DNA of 64,000 nucleotides, from assembly GCA_029204045.2 (NCBI GenBank), contig CM055080.1, positions 10,790,838-10,854,837 of the forward strand, in the 5' to 3' direction. Origin of the DNA: Tillandsia leiboldiana. Lineage: Eukaryota; Streptophyta; Magnoliopsida; Poales; Bromeliaceae. Under the pieces are notes generated by a model. It was not told the origin of the DNA. It worked only from the letters and a program-made list of their open reading frames with translations, and made no database searches. Shown here one piece after another: positions 10,881 through 22,301 of this stretch. The stretch's first letter is position 1. Each line of letters begins with the position of its first letter. A program made the translations under genes and the position numbers.

Positions 10881-11300
10881 AATTTCAAATTATAAATTAT
10901 AAATTATGAATTTTAAATTTTAATTTTTAATTTTTAGTTTTCAATTTTAAAATTTAAAAATTAAAATTTAAAATTTATAATATTGATTTTAAATTTTAAA
11001 CATTAAAATTTATTATTTTGAAATAATAAATTTCATTTTAGAATAATAAATTTTAATTTTATAATTTAGAATTTTTAATTTCAAATTTTAAAATTTAAAT
11101 TTAGATTTTATTTTTCAATTTATCAAATTTTTATTTTGATATTTTAAATTTTAATTCAAATTTTAAATTTTAAATTTTTAACTTTTAATTTCAAATTATG
11201 AAAATTTTAATTTTAAAATGTTAAAATATAAAATTAATAATTTTTTTACTTTTAATAATTTTAAATTGAAAGAAATTTTGTAAAATTCTATAATATGCAT
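10878..11300. repeat. AT-only low-complexity repeat, inverted relative at 14336-14720
   Basis: The sequence is built from AAATTT/TTAAAATT blocks. The stretch with TTAAACATTAAAATTTATT at about 11000 reappears as its reverse complement near 14500, so this is a dispersed AT-rich repeat and not random sequence. Confidence 0.6.
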
Positions 11301-11406
11301 CCAAACAATTTAAAATTTTAAACTGTAAAATTTTTTAAAGTTATAGAATTTTTTATTTCATTTAGATCAAAATTGTAATTTATACAATTTTTTTTTACTG
11401 TGCATC

Positions 11407-11735
11407 CAAACATATCCTAAATGTCATGTTCTTTTTTAGGGTATTCTCCGGCATGTGCATGGAAACAATAAAAGAATTAAAAAAATAAATATTAAAAGAG
11501 AATATGAAAAATAAATAAAAATAAATAAATAAAAATGAACCAAAAATTGAATATTAAAAGAGAATATTCAAACATATCCTAAATGTCATGTTCTTTTTTA
11601 GGGTATTCTCCGGCATGTGCATGGAAACAATAAAAGAATTTAAAAAATGAATATTAAAAGAGAATATGAAAAATAAAAATAAATAAATAAAAATGAACCA
11701 AAAAATTGAATATTAAAAGAGAATATGAAAAACAA
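11407..11735. repeat. Tandem duplication, 162-bp unit, two copies
   Basis: CAAACATATCCTAAATGTC starts at 11407 and again at 11569, and the rest of the unit (CTCCGGCATGTGCATGG, then A-rich) repeats nearly exactly. The second copy ends about 20 bp before the tRNA gene's terminator. Confidence 0.88.
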
Positions 11736-11753
11736 AAACAAAAATAAATAAAT

Positions 11754-11759
11754 AAAAAA
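11754..11759 (-). terminator. RNA polymerase III T-run after tRNA-Asp
   Basis: Six T on the minus strand, five to ten bases downstream of the tRNA 3' end. Confidence 0.7.
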
Positions 11760-11763
11760 TAAT

Positions 11764-11835
11764 CGCCGTTGCCGGGGATCGAACCCGGGTCATCCGCGTG
11801 ACAGGCGGAAATACTCACCACTATACTACAACGAC
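11764..11835 (-). tRNA. tRNA-Asp (GUC)
   Basis: The minus strand starts GTCGTTGTAGTATAGTGG (acceptor 5' arm and A-box), has anticodon GTC in the loop CCTGTCACG, and has the B-box GGTTCGATCC followed by CAACGGC and discriminator G. It is 72 nt with no intron. The acceptor stem GTCGTTG/CAACGGC pairs fully (one G-T). The top anticodon-stem pair is T-A (TCCGC/GCGGA), which keeps pairing. A T6 run follows. It matches a nuclear plant tRNA-Asp, and both internal promoters look intact. Confidence 0.97.
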
Positions 11836-13328
11836 TTTGATATTAATTTTATCAACATTTTTTTATTTATATAATATATTTTTATATTTTTATAATAATA
11901 TGTTAGATTAAATGTAACCACTAGGTGAAGCTTGGTTTGGAGATCAAAATTATTTGGACTATGATTTTTTTTTTCCCCTTAATATTAAAGAGAAAAATGA
12001 CAACTAGTTAAAACTTGTACTTTTGAGAGTAATTAATCATTTATTATGTGTAAAAAATAGAGTTATTTAAATTAAGCTGCTAAACATTCTACCTGAATAT
12101 TCAATTGGAAACAGCTAGAGAACTATTACAAGTGTCGATTTCATACTCTAATTAATCTTTCAATTCATTTGATTTGAACCGAGCACGATGATTCTGCATA
12201 TCACACATTATATATCTACCCTCCACGCCCATTTGACATTTCGATCTTTGCGAGGTATAATAAGCTGTAGTTTCTCGTGATATTTAATAATTACACGATT
12301 GGATCGAAACCATGAGCTCGATGCATCAGCTGATATAATTTATCTATGTTTTTGTGATTTAAAACTTATTTTTGGTATATCGGTCTTCTGGATAGTCCAA
12401 TATCCAATAAATTTTATTTGAGAATCCGTGTTTTCATTACCACACGTGGTATTTAGTTTTATATTAAAAATTCATCACATATGGTAGCATCTTATCTATT
12501 CTCATATTCTCAAGTTAGTTGTTTGGGAGAATGTGCAGGACTATTCTTAAAACATACGTGTACCAGCACGGTCTGGACTGCACGCGCGGTCCTGCTTCGG
12601 TTCACCTTTTGTTCTTTTTTTATTTTTATTTTTTTTGGTTGACTTAATCGAGCCTTGGAAATGTGCTATGGGTAATCCAAAAGCATCACCTTCTTGAGAA
12701 GGTCCAACAGACTAATCCGAGATTGTGCCGTTGGACCTTGCCTCCATTTAGCTGCACGATTGTTAAAAGTGATTGTCAGAACCTCACACATGAAAGGACA
12801 ATTTTATTTTTAAAACAACGTCTCACATGTCTCGATCCACAGACCGCATATAAACTCTGTTAATTTTATTTATATTGTTGTTTTCTTAAATCTTACATTT
12901 GGTTTTAAAGTATTGTTCTTTAAATATTTTTAAATTAAATTATTTTTCAGTGACATTTTACTAAAAGAAAATAAAGTGATTATTTATTTTTCAACATCAA
13001 CAATTGATGAAAGCGCCCTACAGGAATTGTATGAATGCACCAAGCAATAATTTTTCAGGAAAAAAAAATTCTAGTAAACATAAAGAGCTACATATATACT
13101 ACATAAATAGTTGTTCTTTTTTTTTTTTCTTTTTTTTTTCTCCTTTATTTTTCGAATTAAAGTATGCATGGACATAGTGATCATTTGTGAACAAGAAATA
13201 GGCCCAAGTTCATGTTAATGTAACACCCATTAATATTGTAGTCAAATTATGGGTTTTTTTAAGATGTGGGCCTTAATTACCAAGCCAGTACCTAATTCTA
13301 ATGATTAAGTACTCAATTAACTAGTACT

Positions 13329-13330
<2 letters not shown>
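11836..13330. other. Intergenic, no gene recognised
   Basis: AT-rich sequence with short unremarkable frames. No splice-supported gene, RNA gene or clear terminal repeat was seen. Confidence 0.5.

Positions 13331-13332
<2 letters not shown>

Positions 13333-13409
<77 letters not shown>
13333..13409. repeat. Poly-A joined to (GA)n microsatellite
   Basis: A run of about 33 A is followed by about 20 GA units. Confidence 0.95.
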
Positions 13410-13412
<3 letters not shown>

Positions 13413-14335
13413 CAATAGTAAAATTCATTACTAATTGATAAATATTGTATTAAATTCAATACTCTTGTTGATTTTAGAAAAGAAGTATACTAATTGTTCT
13501 GGTTCACTATTGTTGGCTATTTATGTATGGGTTAAAATAGGCCCAACTTCTCGCCCGTGACAATAGGTCCAGGAGACTAATAAGTTGAGTTAGGTGAGCC
13601 CAATAAGTTGAGTGGGGCTGCGGTCAACAATAGACCTAACGGCAAGAGACCCAACAATAGACCTAACGTCCAGGTGGGTTGAGTCCGGTCAAGACCCGTG
13701 GGCGCTGTGTCTGTACGCTTTAAGTGAATTAGTTGCGTATTTCTAACAGCTCGAGCTTTTGGGATTAATGGTTAGCGCTAATAATCCGACAACTGTATGG
13801 ACCAGTTTTATTTGGATCCAAATGATCAACCAAACAATTAATATTGGTGAGGGTCCAAATTGATTGAGTCGAACCGGTTGGGCCCGATCAAATGGAAAAA
13901 TCTCGGTCTGGTAAAATCGAGTTAGTTTAAAATCTAAATATAAACCATCATATATGATTTAAAAAATCTAAAATATTTATATGACACAAAAATCATGAAT
14001 TGTGAAAACCAACTTGTTATAAAACAAACAATGTATAGTTCTTTAATTTCATGCTATACAACAAAGTAAATTTTGTAAGAGTTAAGAAAGAATTTTGTGC
14101 AAGCTATATATTCATCATCATATTTATAAATTTGGTTTGGATGTTACACCATTTTAATATTGCAAAAAAGAATTTGGTGTACTTGTCCTTAATTTATGGA
14201 AGGTCAAATTAAGTTCCAGTACTCCTCATCAACATTAGTCCTTGTCACCTACTATTTTTCCTTTCTTTGTTAAGCCATGTCCAACTCCTAATTAATTACT
14301 ATATAGTATGCAATTAATGCAATTAAAATAAAATC
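13410..14335. other. Intergenic, no gene recognised
   Basis: Contains a short direct repeat (CAATAGACCTAACG at about 13627 and 13653). Otherwise nothing recognised. Confidence 0.45.
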
Positions 14336-14720
14336 AAAATTTTAAATTTTTAATTTTAAATTAAAATTTATTATTTTAAAATTAAAAATTAGTTTTTAAA
14401 ATTAAAATTTATTTTTTAAAAATTAAAATTTATTATTTTAAAATTAAAGTTCATTATTTTAAAATTAAAATTTATTATTTTAAAATAATAAATTTTAATG
14501 TTTAAAATTTGAAAATCAATATTATAAAATTTAAAATTTAAAATTTGAAATTTTGAAAATTTAAATTTTAAATTTGATTTTTTAAATTTAAATTTTAAAT
14601 TTTTTAAATTTTAAATTTAAATTTAAAATTTAAAATTTAAAATTTCTAAATTTATATTTTTAAATTTAAAATTTTATATAAAATTTAAAATTTAAAATTT
14701 TGAAATATAAAGTTTAAAAT
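14336..14720. repeat. AT-only low-complexity repeat, inverted relative of 10878-11300
   Basis: AAATTTTAAA-type blocks, with the segment near 14470-14560 matching the reverse complement of about 10960-11060. Confidence 0.6.
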
Positions 14721-15015
14721 TTGTCAAGGTGAGAGAGGTAAGGAATGGTGAAATTTTTTATTTTTTATTTTTAGAATGGATTGTTATTTTACTCTATTTT
14801 TTGGAGTATAGTTAAACTATACTCTAAAAAATATGCTATTTTTTTTGTGCGCCAAATATTTTATAGGATAATATTCCTATGGGTATAGTGTAACTATGCT
14901 ACATATTCAAGGGTATCCAAACCTTAATTAGCTTACATGCATTATTTATGGCTTAGTTTTCTATTACATATAATTATAGTCATGACTCATGACTACTATA
15001 CATGACTTAGTTTTC

Positions 15016-15018
<3 letters not shown>

Positions 15019-15087
<69 letters not shown>
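15019..15087. repeat. (TA)n microsatellite adjoining a hairpin MITE
   Basis: Uninterrupted TA units end exactly where the palindromic MITE begins, and TA units resume on its other side. Confidence 0.95.
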
Positions 15088-15089
<2 letters not shown>

Positions 15090-15258
15090 AAAATGCTAGA
15101 TGTACACCCCAAATGGGGTGTACATCTTACACCCACCCCATCCTAGGGGTGGGTGAATTCCACTCGTCACATGATGTGACGAGTGGATGAATACCCACCC
15201 CAAGATGGGGTGGGTGTAGGATGTACACCCCATTTGGGGTGTACACCTAGCACTTCTC
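15088..15258. mobile_element. Hairpin MITE, family A copy 1 (171 bp)
   Basis: Ends GGAAAATGCTAGATGTACAC / GTACACCTAGCACTTCTC. Almost the whole element is one palindrome, with nested shorter palindromes (GTACACCCCAAATGGGGTGTAC, CACCCACCCCATCC..., CTCGTCACATGATGTGACGAG). TA repeats lie on both sides. Confidence 0.85.
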
Positions 15259-15497
15259 TATATATATATAGGAAAATGCTACCTGTACACCCCATTAAGG
15301 GGTGTACATCCTACACCCCTTAATGGAGGGTGTAGGATTAAACACTGTATAGCATTAAAAATAGGAGGTGATATTCTCACTCAATTTTTTTTAGGGCATA
15401 CTCTTTCCCTCCTTTTCTTTCCCTTTCTATTCAGAGCATTCCAATCGTCTCCTCCCGCTCCCTCTCTCTCTCTCTTGACGACAAGTCTCTCTCTCTC

Positions 15498-15535
<38 letters not shown>

Positions 15536-15854
15536 GCTTCGACAATCTACCAGGCCTTCGCGAGGGCGACGCCCCCTATCAGGCCACGATCCCTTACGTC
15601 GACAAGAAGCTCTGTGTATGCTTCCATCCCGAAGGCCCCTCGGCCCCTCGGCCCCCTCGGCCCCTCGCCCCCTGTCTCTCTCTGTTGTTTCGACGATCTA
15701 CGACGCCTTCGCGAGGGCGACACCATATGTACATTTTAATCCCCTCATTTTATTCTCTATTTTTTTCCACAGTAATTCTATGGCTAAATCCCTGTTAGGG
15801 TGTCTTTTATTTCATTCAATGTTCCGATACACAATCCTAGTATTACAATGTGTA

Positions 15855-16165
15855 CCGGTACTTGATGTAATGCTATGGCTAAATCCCTGTTAGGATGTCT
15901 TTTTTCCATTCAATGTTCCGGTACACAATCCTCGGTACCGGTACAACTCTATCATACCGGTACACAATACTCTGTACCTGTACAACTCTATAGGATGTCT
16001 TTTTTCCATTCATTGTTCCGGTACACAATCCTCGGTACCGGTACAACTCTATCATACCGGTACACAATCCTCGGTACCGGTACTACTCTACCATACCGGT
16101 ATACAAATCTAGTACCGGTACATATTCCCCTGTACCGGTACAACTCTATCATACCGGTACACAAT
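15855..16165. repeat. Array of GTACCGGTAC palindromes (left subterminal cluster)
   Basis: About a dozen copies of GTACCGGTAC or close variants are spaced by CAACTCTATCATACCGG and ACACAATCCTCG spacers, giving a roughly 39-bp repeat. A longer unit beginning GGATGTCTTTTTTCCATTCA is also repeated. The cluster mirrors one near the right end of the large element. Confidence 0.85.
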
Positions 16166-16345
16166 ACTACATTTAATAACTTTCCAGGTATATTAAATGT
16201 ATGGTATTAAATGTAGGTTAATGCTTTTATTAACTTTACAGGTATATAAATTATCTCTCTATCTCTCTCTCACTAGTAGTATTAAATGTAGGTTATTAAA
16301 TGTAGGTTAATGCTTTCATGTACTGTTCAGGTAGCATTTTCCTTT

Positions 16346-16517
16346 GGAAAATGCTATGTGTACACCCCTTTGGGGATGTACATCATACACCCCACCCATC
16401 TAAGGGTGGGGGTGTGATGATGGGTCACTCGATGTGACCCGTAAAAAATATCGCCACCATTAAAATGGTGGAGGTGTATGATGTACACCCCTTCGGGGTG
16501 TACATATAGCATTGCTC
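16346..16517. mobile_element. Hairpin MITE, family A copy (172 bp)
   Basis: Starts GGAAAATGCTATGTGTACAC and ends GTGTACATATAGCATTGCTC. It holds a conserved interior (GGGTCACTCGATGTGACCC, CCACCATTAAAATGGTGG) that is shared, inverted, with the copy at 22760-22931. Confidence 0.8.
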
Positions 16518-16528
16518 TTTTCCTTTAG

Positions 16529-16602
16529 GGGAAGTGCTATGGGTACACCCCTGTTAGGGGTGTATATCATACACCCCTAACAGGGATGGCTGGGATTGAT
16601 TT
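16529..16602. repeat. Hairpin terminus, alternative left end of the large element
   Basis: GAAGTGCTATGGGTACACC followed by GGGGTGTATATCATACACCCC and GGCTGGGATT. The last motif matches the right terminus at about 26390, so this may be the true left end or a nested relative. Confidence 0.6.
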
Positions 16603-17171
16603 ATCATTCTCCTTTGTAAAATTACTTTAATTTTTCACTCTATTCAGTCTACGAAAAATTATTAATTGAAAAAATATTTGGAAAATTAAAAATAATGCAA
16701 AGTTGGATTCTGTACACTCATATATACAAAAGGCTACCCTTGTAGGCAGTCCAAATTCAAGGAGATATGTAAATATAGTCAAAAGTTGGCGTTGTTAATT
16801 GGTGTAGCTTTGTTATCAGATGGATCATATCCATATATAGCTTTGTAAATATCTCTAGTCCAAATGCAAGTAGGAGCTGCCAATTGGTTTAGGAAACAGC
16901 CTTAGATGGGTTCTGTACAGTCATATATCAAACAATAGGCAACACTTGTAGGCATCATTGGTTTTGTGGTACAGTCTATATATAGCTCTTATCATAGCTG
17001 TGTAGGGATTTCAAGATAGGTGTTAAGATGTATGAATGGTAGCTTTTTTCTGTCCTGAGTACTGTTATTTTTACACCTCTGCTTGCGATGTATAGGTTAC
17101 ACCCTTAACATAGGGGACTCGGATGGACATAAGTTATCTTTGTTATCATACAGCCCTGCTTGAGCTAGAAT
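16603..17171. other. Non-coding part of the large transposon
   Basis: Contains a loose direct repeat (GTAGGCA...CCAAAT) and no coding signal. Confidence 0.4.
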
Positions 17172-17720
17172 TAAAGATGAAAGAAGGTTTTTTTCCCTTG
17201 TATCGGGGTGTTTGGAACGCACATAGTTAATTGGGTGGTTTATTGAGCCGAATATCGCAGTGGAGATGTTGGATGAGCAAGCAGTGACGACTCTTGAGTA
17301 GCTGTGCTTTGATTTTACCGTGTTGAAGCACCTGCGAATGGGATAATACAAATGTCGGTAATGTGTTATTGGACGGGCATCTCGTTGGGATTTTGTCCTC
17401 GGAGCAGAAAATGATTGCAAAGTTTAATGCGGCTAGGGTGTCCCTAGGCGCATTACGCTTCGCAATCATTTTCTACTCCGATGACCAAATCCCAACGAGA
17501 TCCCCGTCCTCAAACACATTACGTACATTTGTATTATCCCAATCGCCGGTCCTTGAACAAGGCATTCTTTGTAAAACCAAAGCACGGCTCGTGAAGAGTC
17601 GTCACTGCCTGCTCATCCAACGTCTCCGCTGCGATAATCGTCTCCATATTCCCCCTAATAAGCTATGTGCGTTCCAAAAATACCGGTACAAAGGAAGAAA
17701 ACATTCTTTCTTTGGTCTAT
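17172..17720. repeat. Large foldback: ~265-bp inverted arms with a ~12-bp loop
   Basis: Left arm 17172-17434 and right arm 17447-17720 are reverse complements at roughly 80% identity by eye. For example GATAATACAAATGT, GAACGCACATAG, AGTGACGACTCTT and AAAATGATTGC each recur inverted. The transcript of either strand would form a long hairpin. The arms keep short open frames but I recognise no protein family. Confidence 0.85.
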
Positions 17721-18184
17721 AAATAGAATGGCGTTGATATGAAATAGCAGGTACAAGGTAAATTAGGTGCTAATATGTTCACTTTTGACCGATATAGGAG
17801 AGCGCCCATTTATTGTTTATTACAAGAGACAATGTACTATATAATATGTAATAGGATGTTTTGACAATTACATTATATATAATATTATGTTAATAGTTTA
17901 TGGTTTAGGGTTTAGTAGAACATGTTGATCATATAATGCTGCTTTGTAATTTGGTTAGTATTAATGTGGAACATGTATTAGCTGTAAGGATACATTTTGA
18001 GGGTATAGTAGAATAATGCCTTTACACATAATCTGTAAACATACAAATCCTATATATACATTATATATAATTTCTTCTTTAACCACAATTTCAAGTTTGT
18101 ATTAGCAGTAAATATGATGTGTTACAGGTCATAATTATTTGAAATATCTAGACGCACTGATCATTATCAGTTGTTGAGTTTGAG
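17721..18184 (+). other. Upstream region of the transposase gene
   Basis: AT-rich non-coding sequence that should contain the promoter and 5' UTR. It includes a short telomere-like TTTAGGGTTTAG at about 17900. No clear TATA box was chosen. Confidence 0.4.
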
Positions 18185-21100
18185 ATGGATGAAGAAAGAA
18201 ACAATGAGGTCACAGACATATCCAATTTAGTACCAGAAGTTGGAATGCATTTTAATAATATGGAAATGGTTATGGGCTTCTATAAGAATTATGCACAACA
18301 ATTAGGATTTGGGATTGTAAAGAGGTCTACTAAAATCAGTAACGGCATTCCTTCGTATGTAATCATCGCATGCTCTCGTCATGGAAAAGTAAATCACACC
18401 GTGACTAATCTCCGGCCTCGTCCTTCGGCAGCGAAGACGGACTGTCCTGCTAGGATAAATGTGAAAATTAATTTGGATTTATCTTGTGTAATAAGTATGG
18501 TCAGACTTGACCATAATCATGGATTAAGTCCTAGCAAGTCTCGATATTTTCCATGCAATCGAGTTATAGATTCTAGTGTTAAGAGACGGCTTGATGTTAA
18601 TGATCGTGCCGGAATAAGATTGAATAAAAGTTTTAATTCTTTTGTTGTTGAGGCTGGTGGGTATCAAAATTTGCCATTTGGAGAGAAGGATGCCCGTAAT
18701 TATATTGATAAAATGCGCCGTTTACGACTTGGCGAAGGTGATGGCGAAGCCATTTGTAATTATTTTCGAACCATGCAAGAGAAAAGCGCAAACTTCTTTT
18801 ATTCCATCGATCTGGACGATGATTCTCGTATTCGCAATATATTCTGGGCAGATCCTAGAAGCAGAGCAGCCTATGAATGTTTTGGAGATGTAATTACTTT
18901 CGACTCGACATATCTAACGAATAAGTATGATATGCCGTTTGCTCCATTTGTGGGTGTTAATCATCATGGTCAGTCAATCTTGTTTGGATGCGGCTTACTC
19001 TCTGGTGAAGATACAGCTTCGTTTGTATGGCTTTTTCGGAATTGGCTGTCATGTATGTCCGGCCATGCCCCCAAAGCAATAATCACCGATCAAGACAAAG
19101 CAATGCAAAATGCTATTGAACTGGTATTCCCCGATGCCAAACATCGATGGTGCTTGTGGCACATAACAAAAAAGATACCGGAGAAGCTAAAAAGTTATGG
19201 TGAATATCATTCTATTAAGAGCATTATGATGGATGCTATATATGAATCACTAACAGAACTTCAATTTGACGATAAATGGAAGAGAATGATAGTTTGTTAT
19301 GGACTTGAAAAGAATGATTGGTTGTCAGGACTGTACGAGAACAGACGAAAGTGGGTGCCAGTTTATGTGAAGGATACATTCTGGGCTGGAATGTCCACGA
19401 CACAGCGAAGTGAAAGCATGAATTCGTTTTTTGATGGGTACGTGAACTCGAAAACGACGTTAAAAGTATTTGTGGAGCAGTATGAAAGCGCTATAAAGAA
19501 TAAAGCAGAAAAGGAGGCACAATTAGACTACAAATCATTCACCTGCGTCATCCCATCCATAAGTCGATATGCATTTGAGAAGCAATTTCAAGATATGTAC
19601 ACAATTGCTAAATTTCGAGAATTTCAAGCTGAGTTAAAGGATTTAATGCATTGTGAGACATCTTTAATATCATCTATTGGTACCGTCCATGAGTATAGAG
19701 TTAACGAGTATGTAGAATATGGCGATGCAGGCAAAGACATAGTATTCACTGCATATTTTGATGAGTCTACCTCCCGAGTTAGTTGTATTTGTCGTCTTTT
19801 TGATTGTAAGGGTATTTTATGCCGACATTCAATTGCCGTCCTAGTTAATAGAAAGATGATGATTCTTCCAACTTGTTACATACTAACACGATGGAGGAAG
19901 GATATAAGACGGAGGTATACTCGGGTGACAGCATGGGATGAAAGCTTAGGGAGGAGTCCAGAAATGAGCCAATATGCGGTAGTATGTAGTCGTATGTACG
20001 ACATTGCAGACATAGCTGCTGAGAGTGATGACAAATATCATGTAGCACTAGTCACACTTGATAATTTGAAGACGAAATTAGAGAACACATCGTCATCCAA
20101 GGGAAGCAATGATGTCCAATTTATCGAAAATATACATTCTACTATGAGACACGATTCAGATGATAGATGTAACGACCAGAGAGTAAAGAGCCCGCTGTCA
20201 GTTCGAAGTAAAGGGCGCCCACCAAGCAAACGAAAGGAGTCGAAGACAGATCAAATGGTACGTCGGCTTAAGATGAAAGTCAACAAGCAACAGGTATATC
20301 TTTACGTACGTAACTCGATTCTTGTTGGCTTATAATTTACGGTACACGACATAAATTGAAATATTCTTTTCTATTTTATTAGATGCCTCAAAATTCTACG
20401 GACAGGTTTTATAATGGTGAATGCTCAATCTTTAATCGTTCTCATCGTCGCCCTCGGCCTCGTCCCAACAGAGTGTAAATGTTTGAGAGTTTTTTATATG
20501 TTCATTTGATTGTCTTAATATATGATTCATAGTTCGATTTTCCTCATTTGTTTACATAATTATGTGTCTTCCATATTGGCCCCCTCCCTCCCGATTTATT
20601 AAAATAGGTTCACCTGCAAAGTCCTACGATTAAGAACTCGCCCATAATGCACTTACCTTATGGGATTGATGTACAGAGCAATCCAGCCATTATATTAACG
20701 GTAATGTTCCTTAACTTTCTCCTAGATGGTTTATTTACTATAAATTTGTCTTTAATACACATATTCTAATTTATTTATTTTGTTATATATGCAAGACACC
20801 GTGGGCCCCTCAAAACATTGACATGTCGACAGACCCTGTCAGGAACCCTCCTATATCGGATAGAACTGTACAGAGCAATCCAGCCATGATATTCACGGTA
20901 ATGTTCCTTAAGTTTCTCCTAGATGTTTATTTACTATAAATTTGTCTTTAATACACATATTCTAATTTATTTATTTTCTTATATATGCAAGACAACCGTG
21001 GCCCCCTCAAAACATTGACATGTCGACAGACCCTGTCAGGAACCCTCCTATATCGGATACAAGTGTACAGAGAAATCCAGCCATGATTTTAACGGTAATG

Positions 21101-21267
21101 TTCCTTAACTTTCTCCTAGATGTTTATTTACTATAATTTGTCTTTAATACACATATTCTAATTTATTTTTTTCTTATATATGCAAGACACCGTGGCCCCC
21201 TCAAAACATTGACATGTCGACAGACCCTGTCAGGAACCCTCCTATATCGGATACAAGTCCGAAATAA
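18185..21267 (+). CDS. FAR1/FHY3-type MULE transposase
   Basis: Probable transposase of the surrounding element. It would bind the ends and cut by a DDE mechanism in the nucleus. Exon 1 (18185-20293, 703 codons, uninterrupted) holds a FAR1 DNA-binding domain (about residues 28-113, Cys/His zinc-binding type, ending LDHNHG), a MULE transposase domain (about 233-330, with D240 in FDSTY and D302 in ITDQD, and a candidate E410 in QRSESMNSFF), and a SWIM zinc finger (C534, C536, C546, H548). Further exons continue in phase 0: 20383-20472 (MPQNSTDRFYNG), 20608-20700, 20796-20897, 20992-21094 and 21187-21267. The last three are tandem copies. One extra base in the fifth exon gives a stop at 21016, predicting about 806 residues. 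If exon 1 is not spliced the protein is 716 residues. Homology to FAR1 regulators is real, but the context inside terminal repeats argues for a transposase. Confidence 0.85.
20796..21267 (+). repeat. Tandemly triplicated exon-intron unit (~195 bp) in the transposase gene tail
   Basis: Units start at 20796, 20992 and 21187. Each has acceptor ATGCAAG, an exon starting ACACCGTGG with CAAAACATTGACATGTCGAC, and (first two) donor ACG|GTAATG with a near-identical intron. Exon lengths are 102, 103 and a terminal 81 bp. Confidence 0.9.
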
Positions 21268-21863
21268 AATTTTTAGATCATCGTACTGGCTTTATCCAAA
21301 TGGCGCACTCTATGCAGTTCTGACAGGTAATGACAATTTATTGTTTCTATTTCTATATGTAAAATTGGTTTATCTCATTAATTTGACTTTATTAATTATT
21401 TAATCAGGTGTACGAAGATGACATATTGCAAGAACAATAAATGCAGCACAGCAAATATGAGACGGGCAATTGAAAGTGAGATCCATACAATGGACTATGC
21501 TATTAAACCATTAAGCATTGTTATGCGTTGTACACTCTATATCGGGAGAGTTTATATTTAACATTAAACTTTTTCATTCTGCTTTTGTACTATTGCATAT
21601 ATATCATGATGATTATTTGTAATAACGTACTTACATTTTTCCTATATTGAAGTATGAATTTTTTTATTTCCTTTCTATGTTATAAGATCTATGTATATAT
21701 TTGAGTTTATATGGCAAATTTAACACTAGCTGTAATTCGGAGATGCTGATTTCTTACATTATGTTCTGCATTTGCCTCACTGTGTTCTCCAACTTTTAAA
21801 ATTAATTGTTCTGGAATATTTTTATTTGGTGCTGGAACAGCTATATTTATTTGTTCTGTACTT
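21268..21863. other. 3' flank of the transposase gene
   Basis: Contains a possible further intron (donor at about 21327, acceptor at about 21409) in what would be 3' UTR. Otherwise non-coding. Confidence 0.4.
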
Positions 21864-21894
21864 TCCTAAACCCTAAACCCTAAACCCTAAACCC
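21864..21894. repeat. Telomere-type repeat (CCCTAAA)n, about four units
   Basis: CCTAAACCCTAAACCCTAAA directly joins a broken hairpin MITE at its 3' side. Confidence 0.9.
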
Positions 21895-22017
21895 ATCTAA
21901 GGGTGGGGGTGGTGATGAGGGGTCACTTGATGTGACCCGTAAAAAATATCGACACCATTAAAAAGCTGGAGATCTAAGATGTACACCCTTCGGGGTGTAC
22001 ATGTAGCATTGCTCTTT
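21891..22017. mobile_element. 5'-truncated hairpin MITE, family A
   Basis: Matches the second two-thirds of the copy at 16346-16517 (CATCTAAGGGTGGGGGTG ... GTGACCCGTAAAAAATATCG ... GCATTGCTC). The missing 5' part is replaced by telomere-type repeats. Confidence 0.8.
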
Positions 22018-22176
22018 CCATTTTAATATTTTTAACAGATATTTCTATTTGTTAAAGAGTTAATTACTAATTTTGAAAGTTCTTCAAGTTTTTAAATCTA
22101 TTGAAATTTAACACTACGTACCGTACTGAGTGAGACATGATGAGTCCGCGTTTTGATGAACATGGATATGTACCGG

Positions 22177-22290
22177 AACCATGTGTACCGGTACGCAATT
22201 TTAAGTACCGGTACTAATTGAGGATTGCAAGTCTGAGGCTTTCGGGTTTGAGGAACCTAGTGCTGTACCGGTACGTTTGTACGGGTACTC
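22177..22290. repeat. GTACCGGTAC palindromes next to the gap
   Basis: Four near copies of the ACCGGTAC palindrome within 115 bp, just left of the assembly gap. Confidence 0.75.
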
Positions 22291-22301
22291 AATGAAGAGT
22301 A

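Noticed and set aside
10689..10895. Open frames of repeating Tyr-Ile at every (AT)n tract (also 24011, 27259, 34603, 61163 and others)
   Set aside because: They are translations of dinucleotide microsatellites with no flanking coding signal.
15475..16210. Ser-Leu and Tyr-Thr-rich frames in the left subterminal region
   Set aside because: They translate the (CT)n run and the GTACCGGTAC repeat array.
17097..17722. Open frames in both arms of the foldback as a divergent gene pair
   Set aside because: Each is the reverse-complement counterpart of the other arm and has no recognisable protein family.
18185..20335. Reading the FAR1 protein as a domesticated light-signalling regulator (FHY3/FAR1/FRS)
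   Set aside because: It lies inside inverted termini with a PMD gene and shared MITE ends, which fits a mobile transposase better. Phylogeny would decide.
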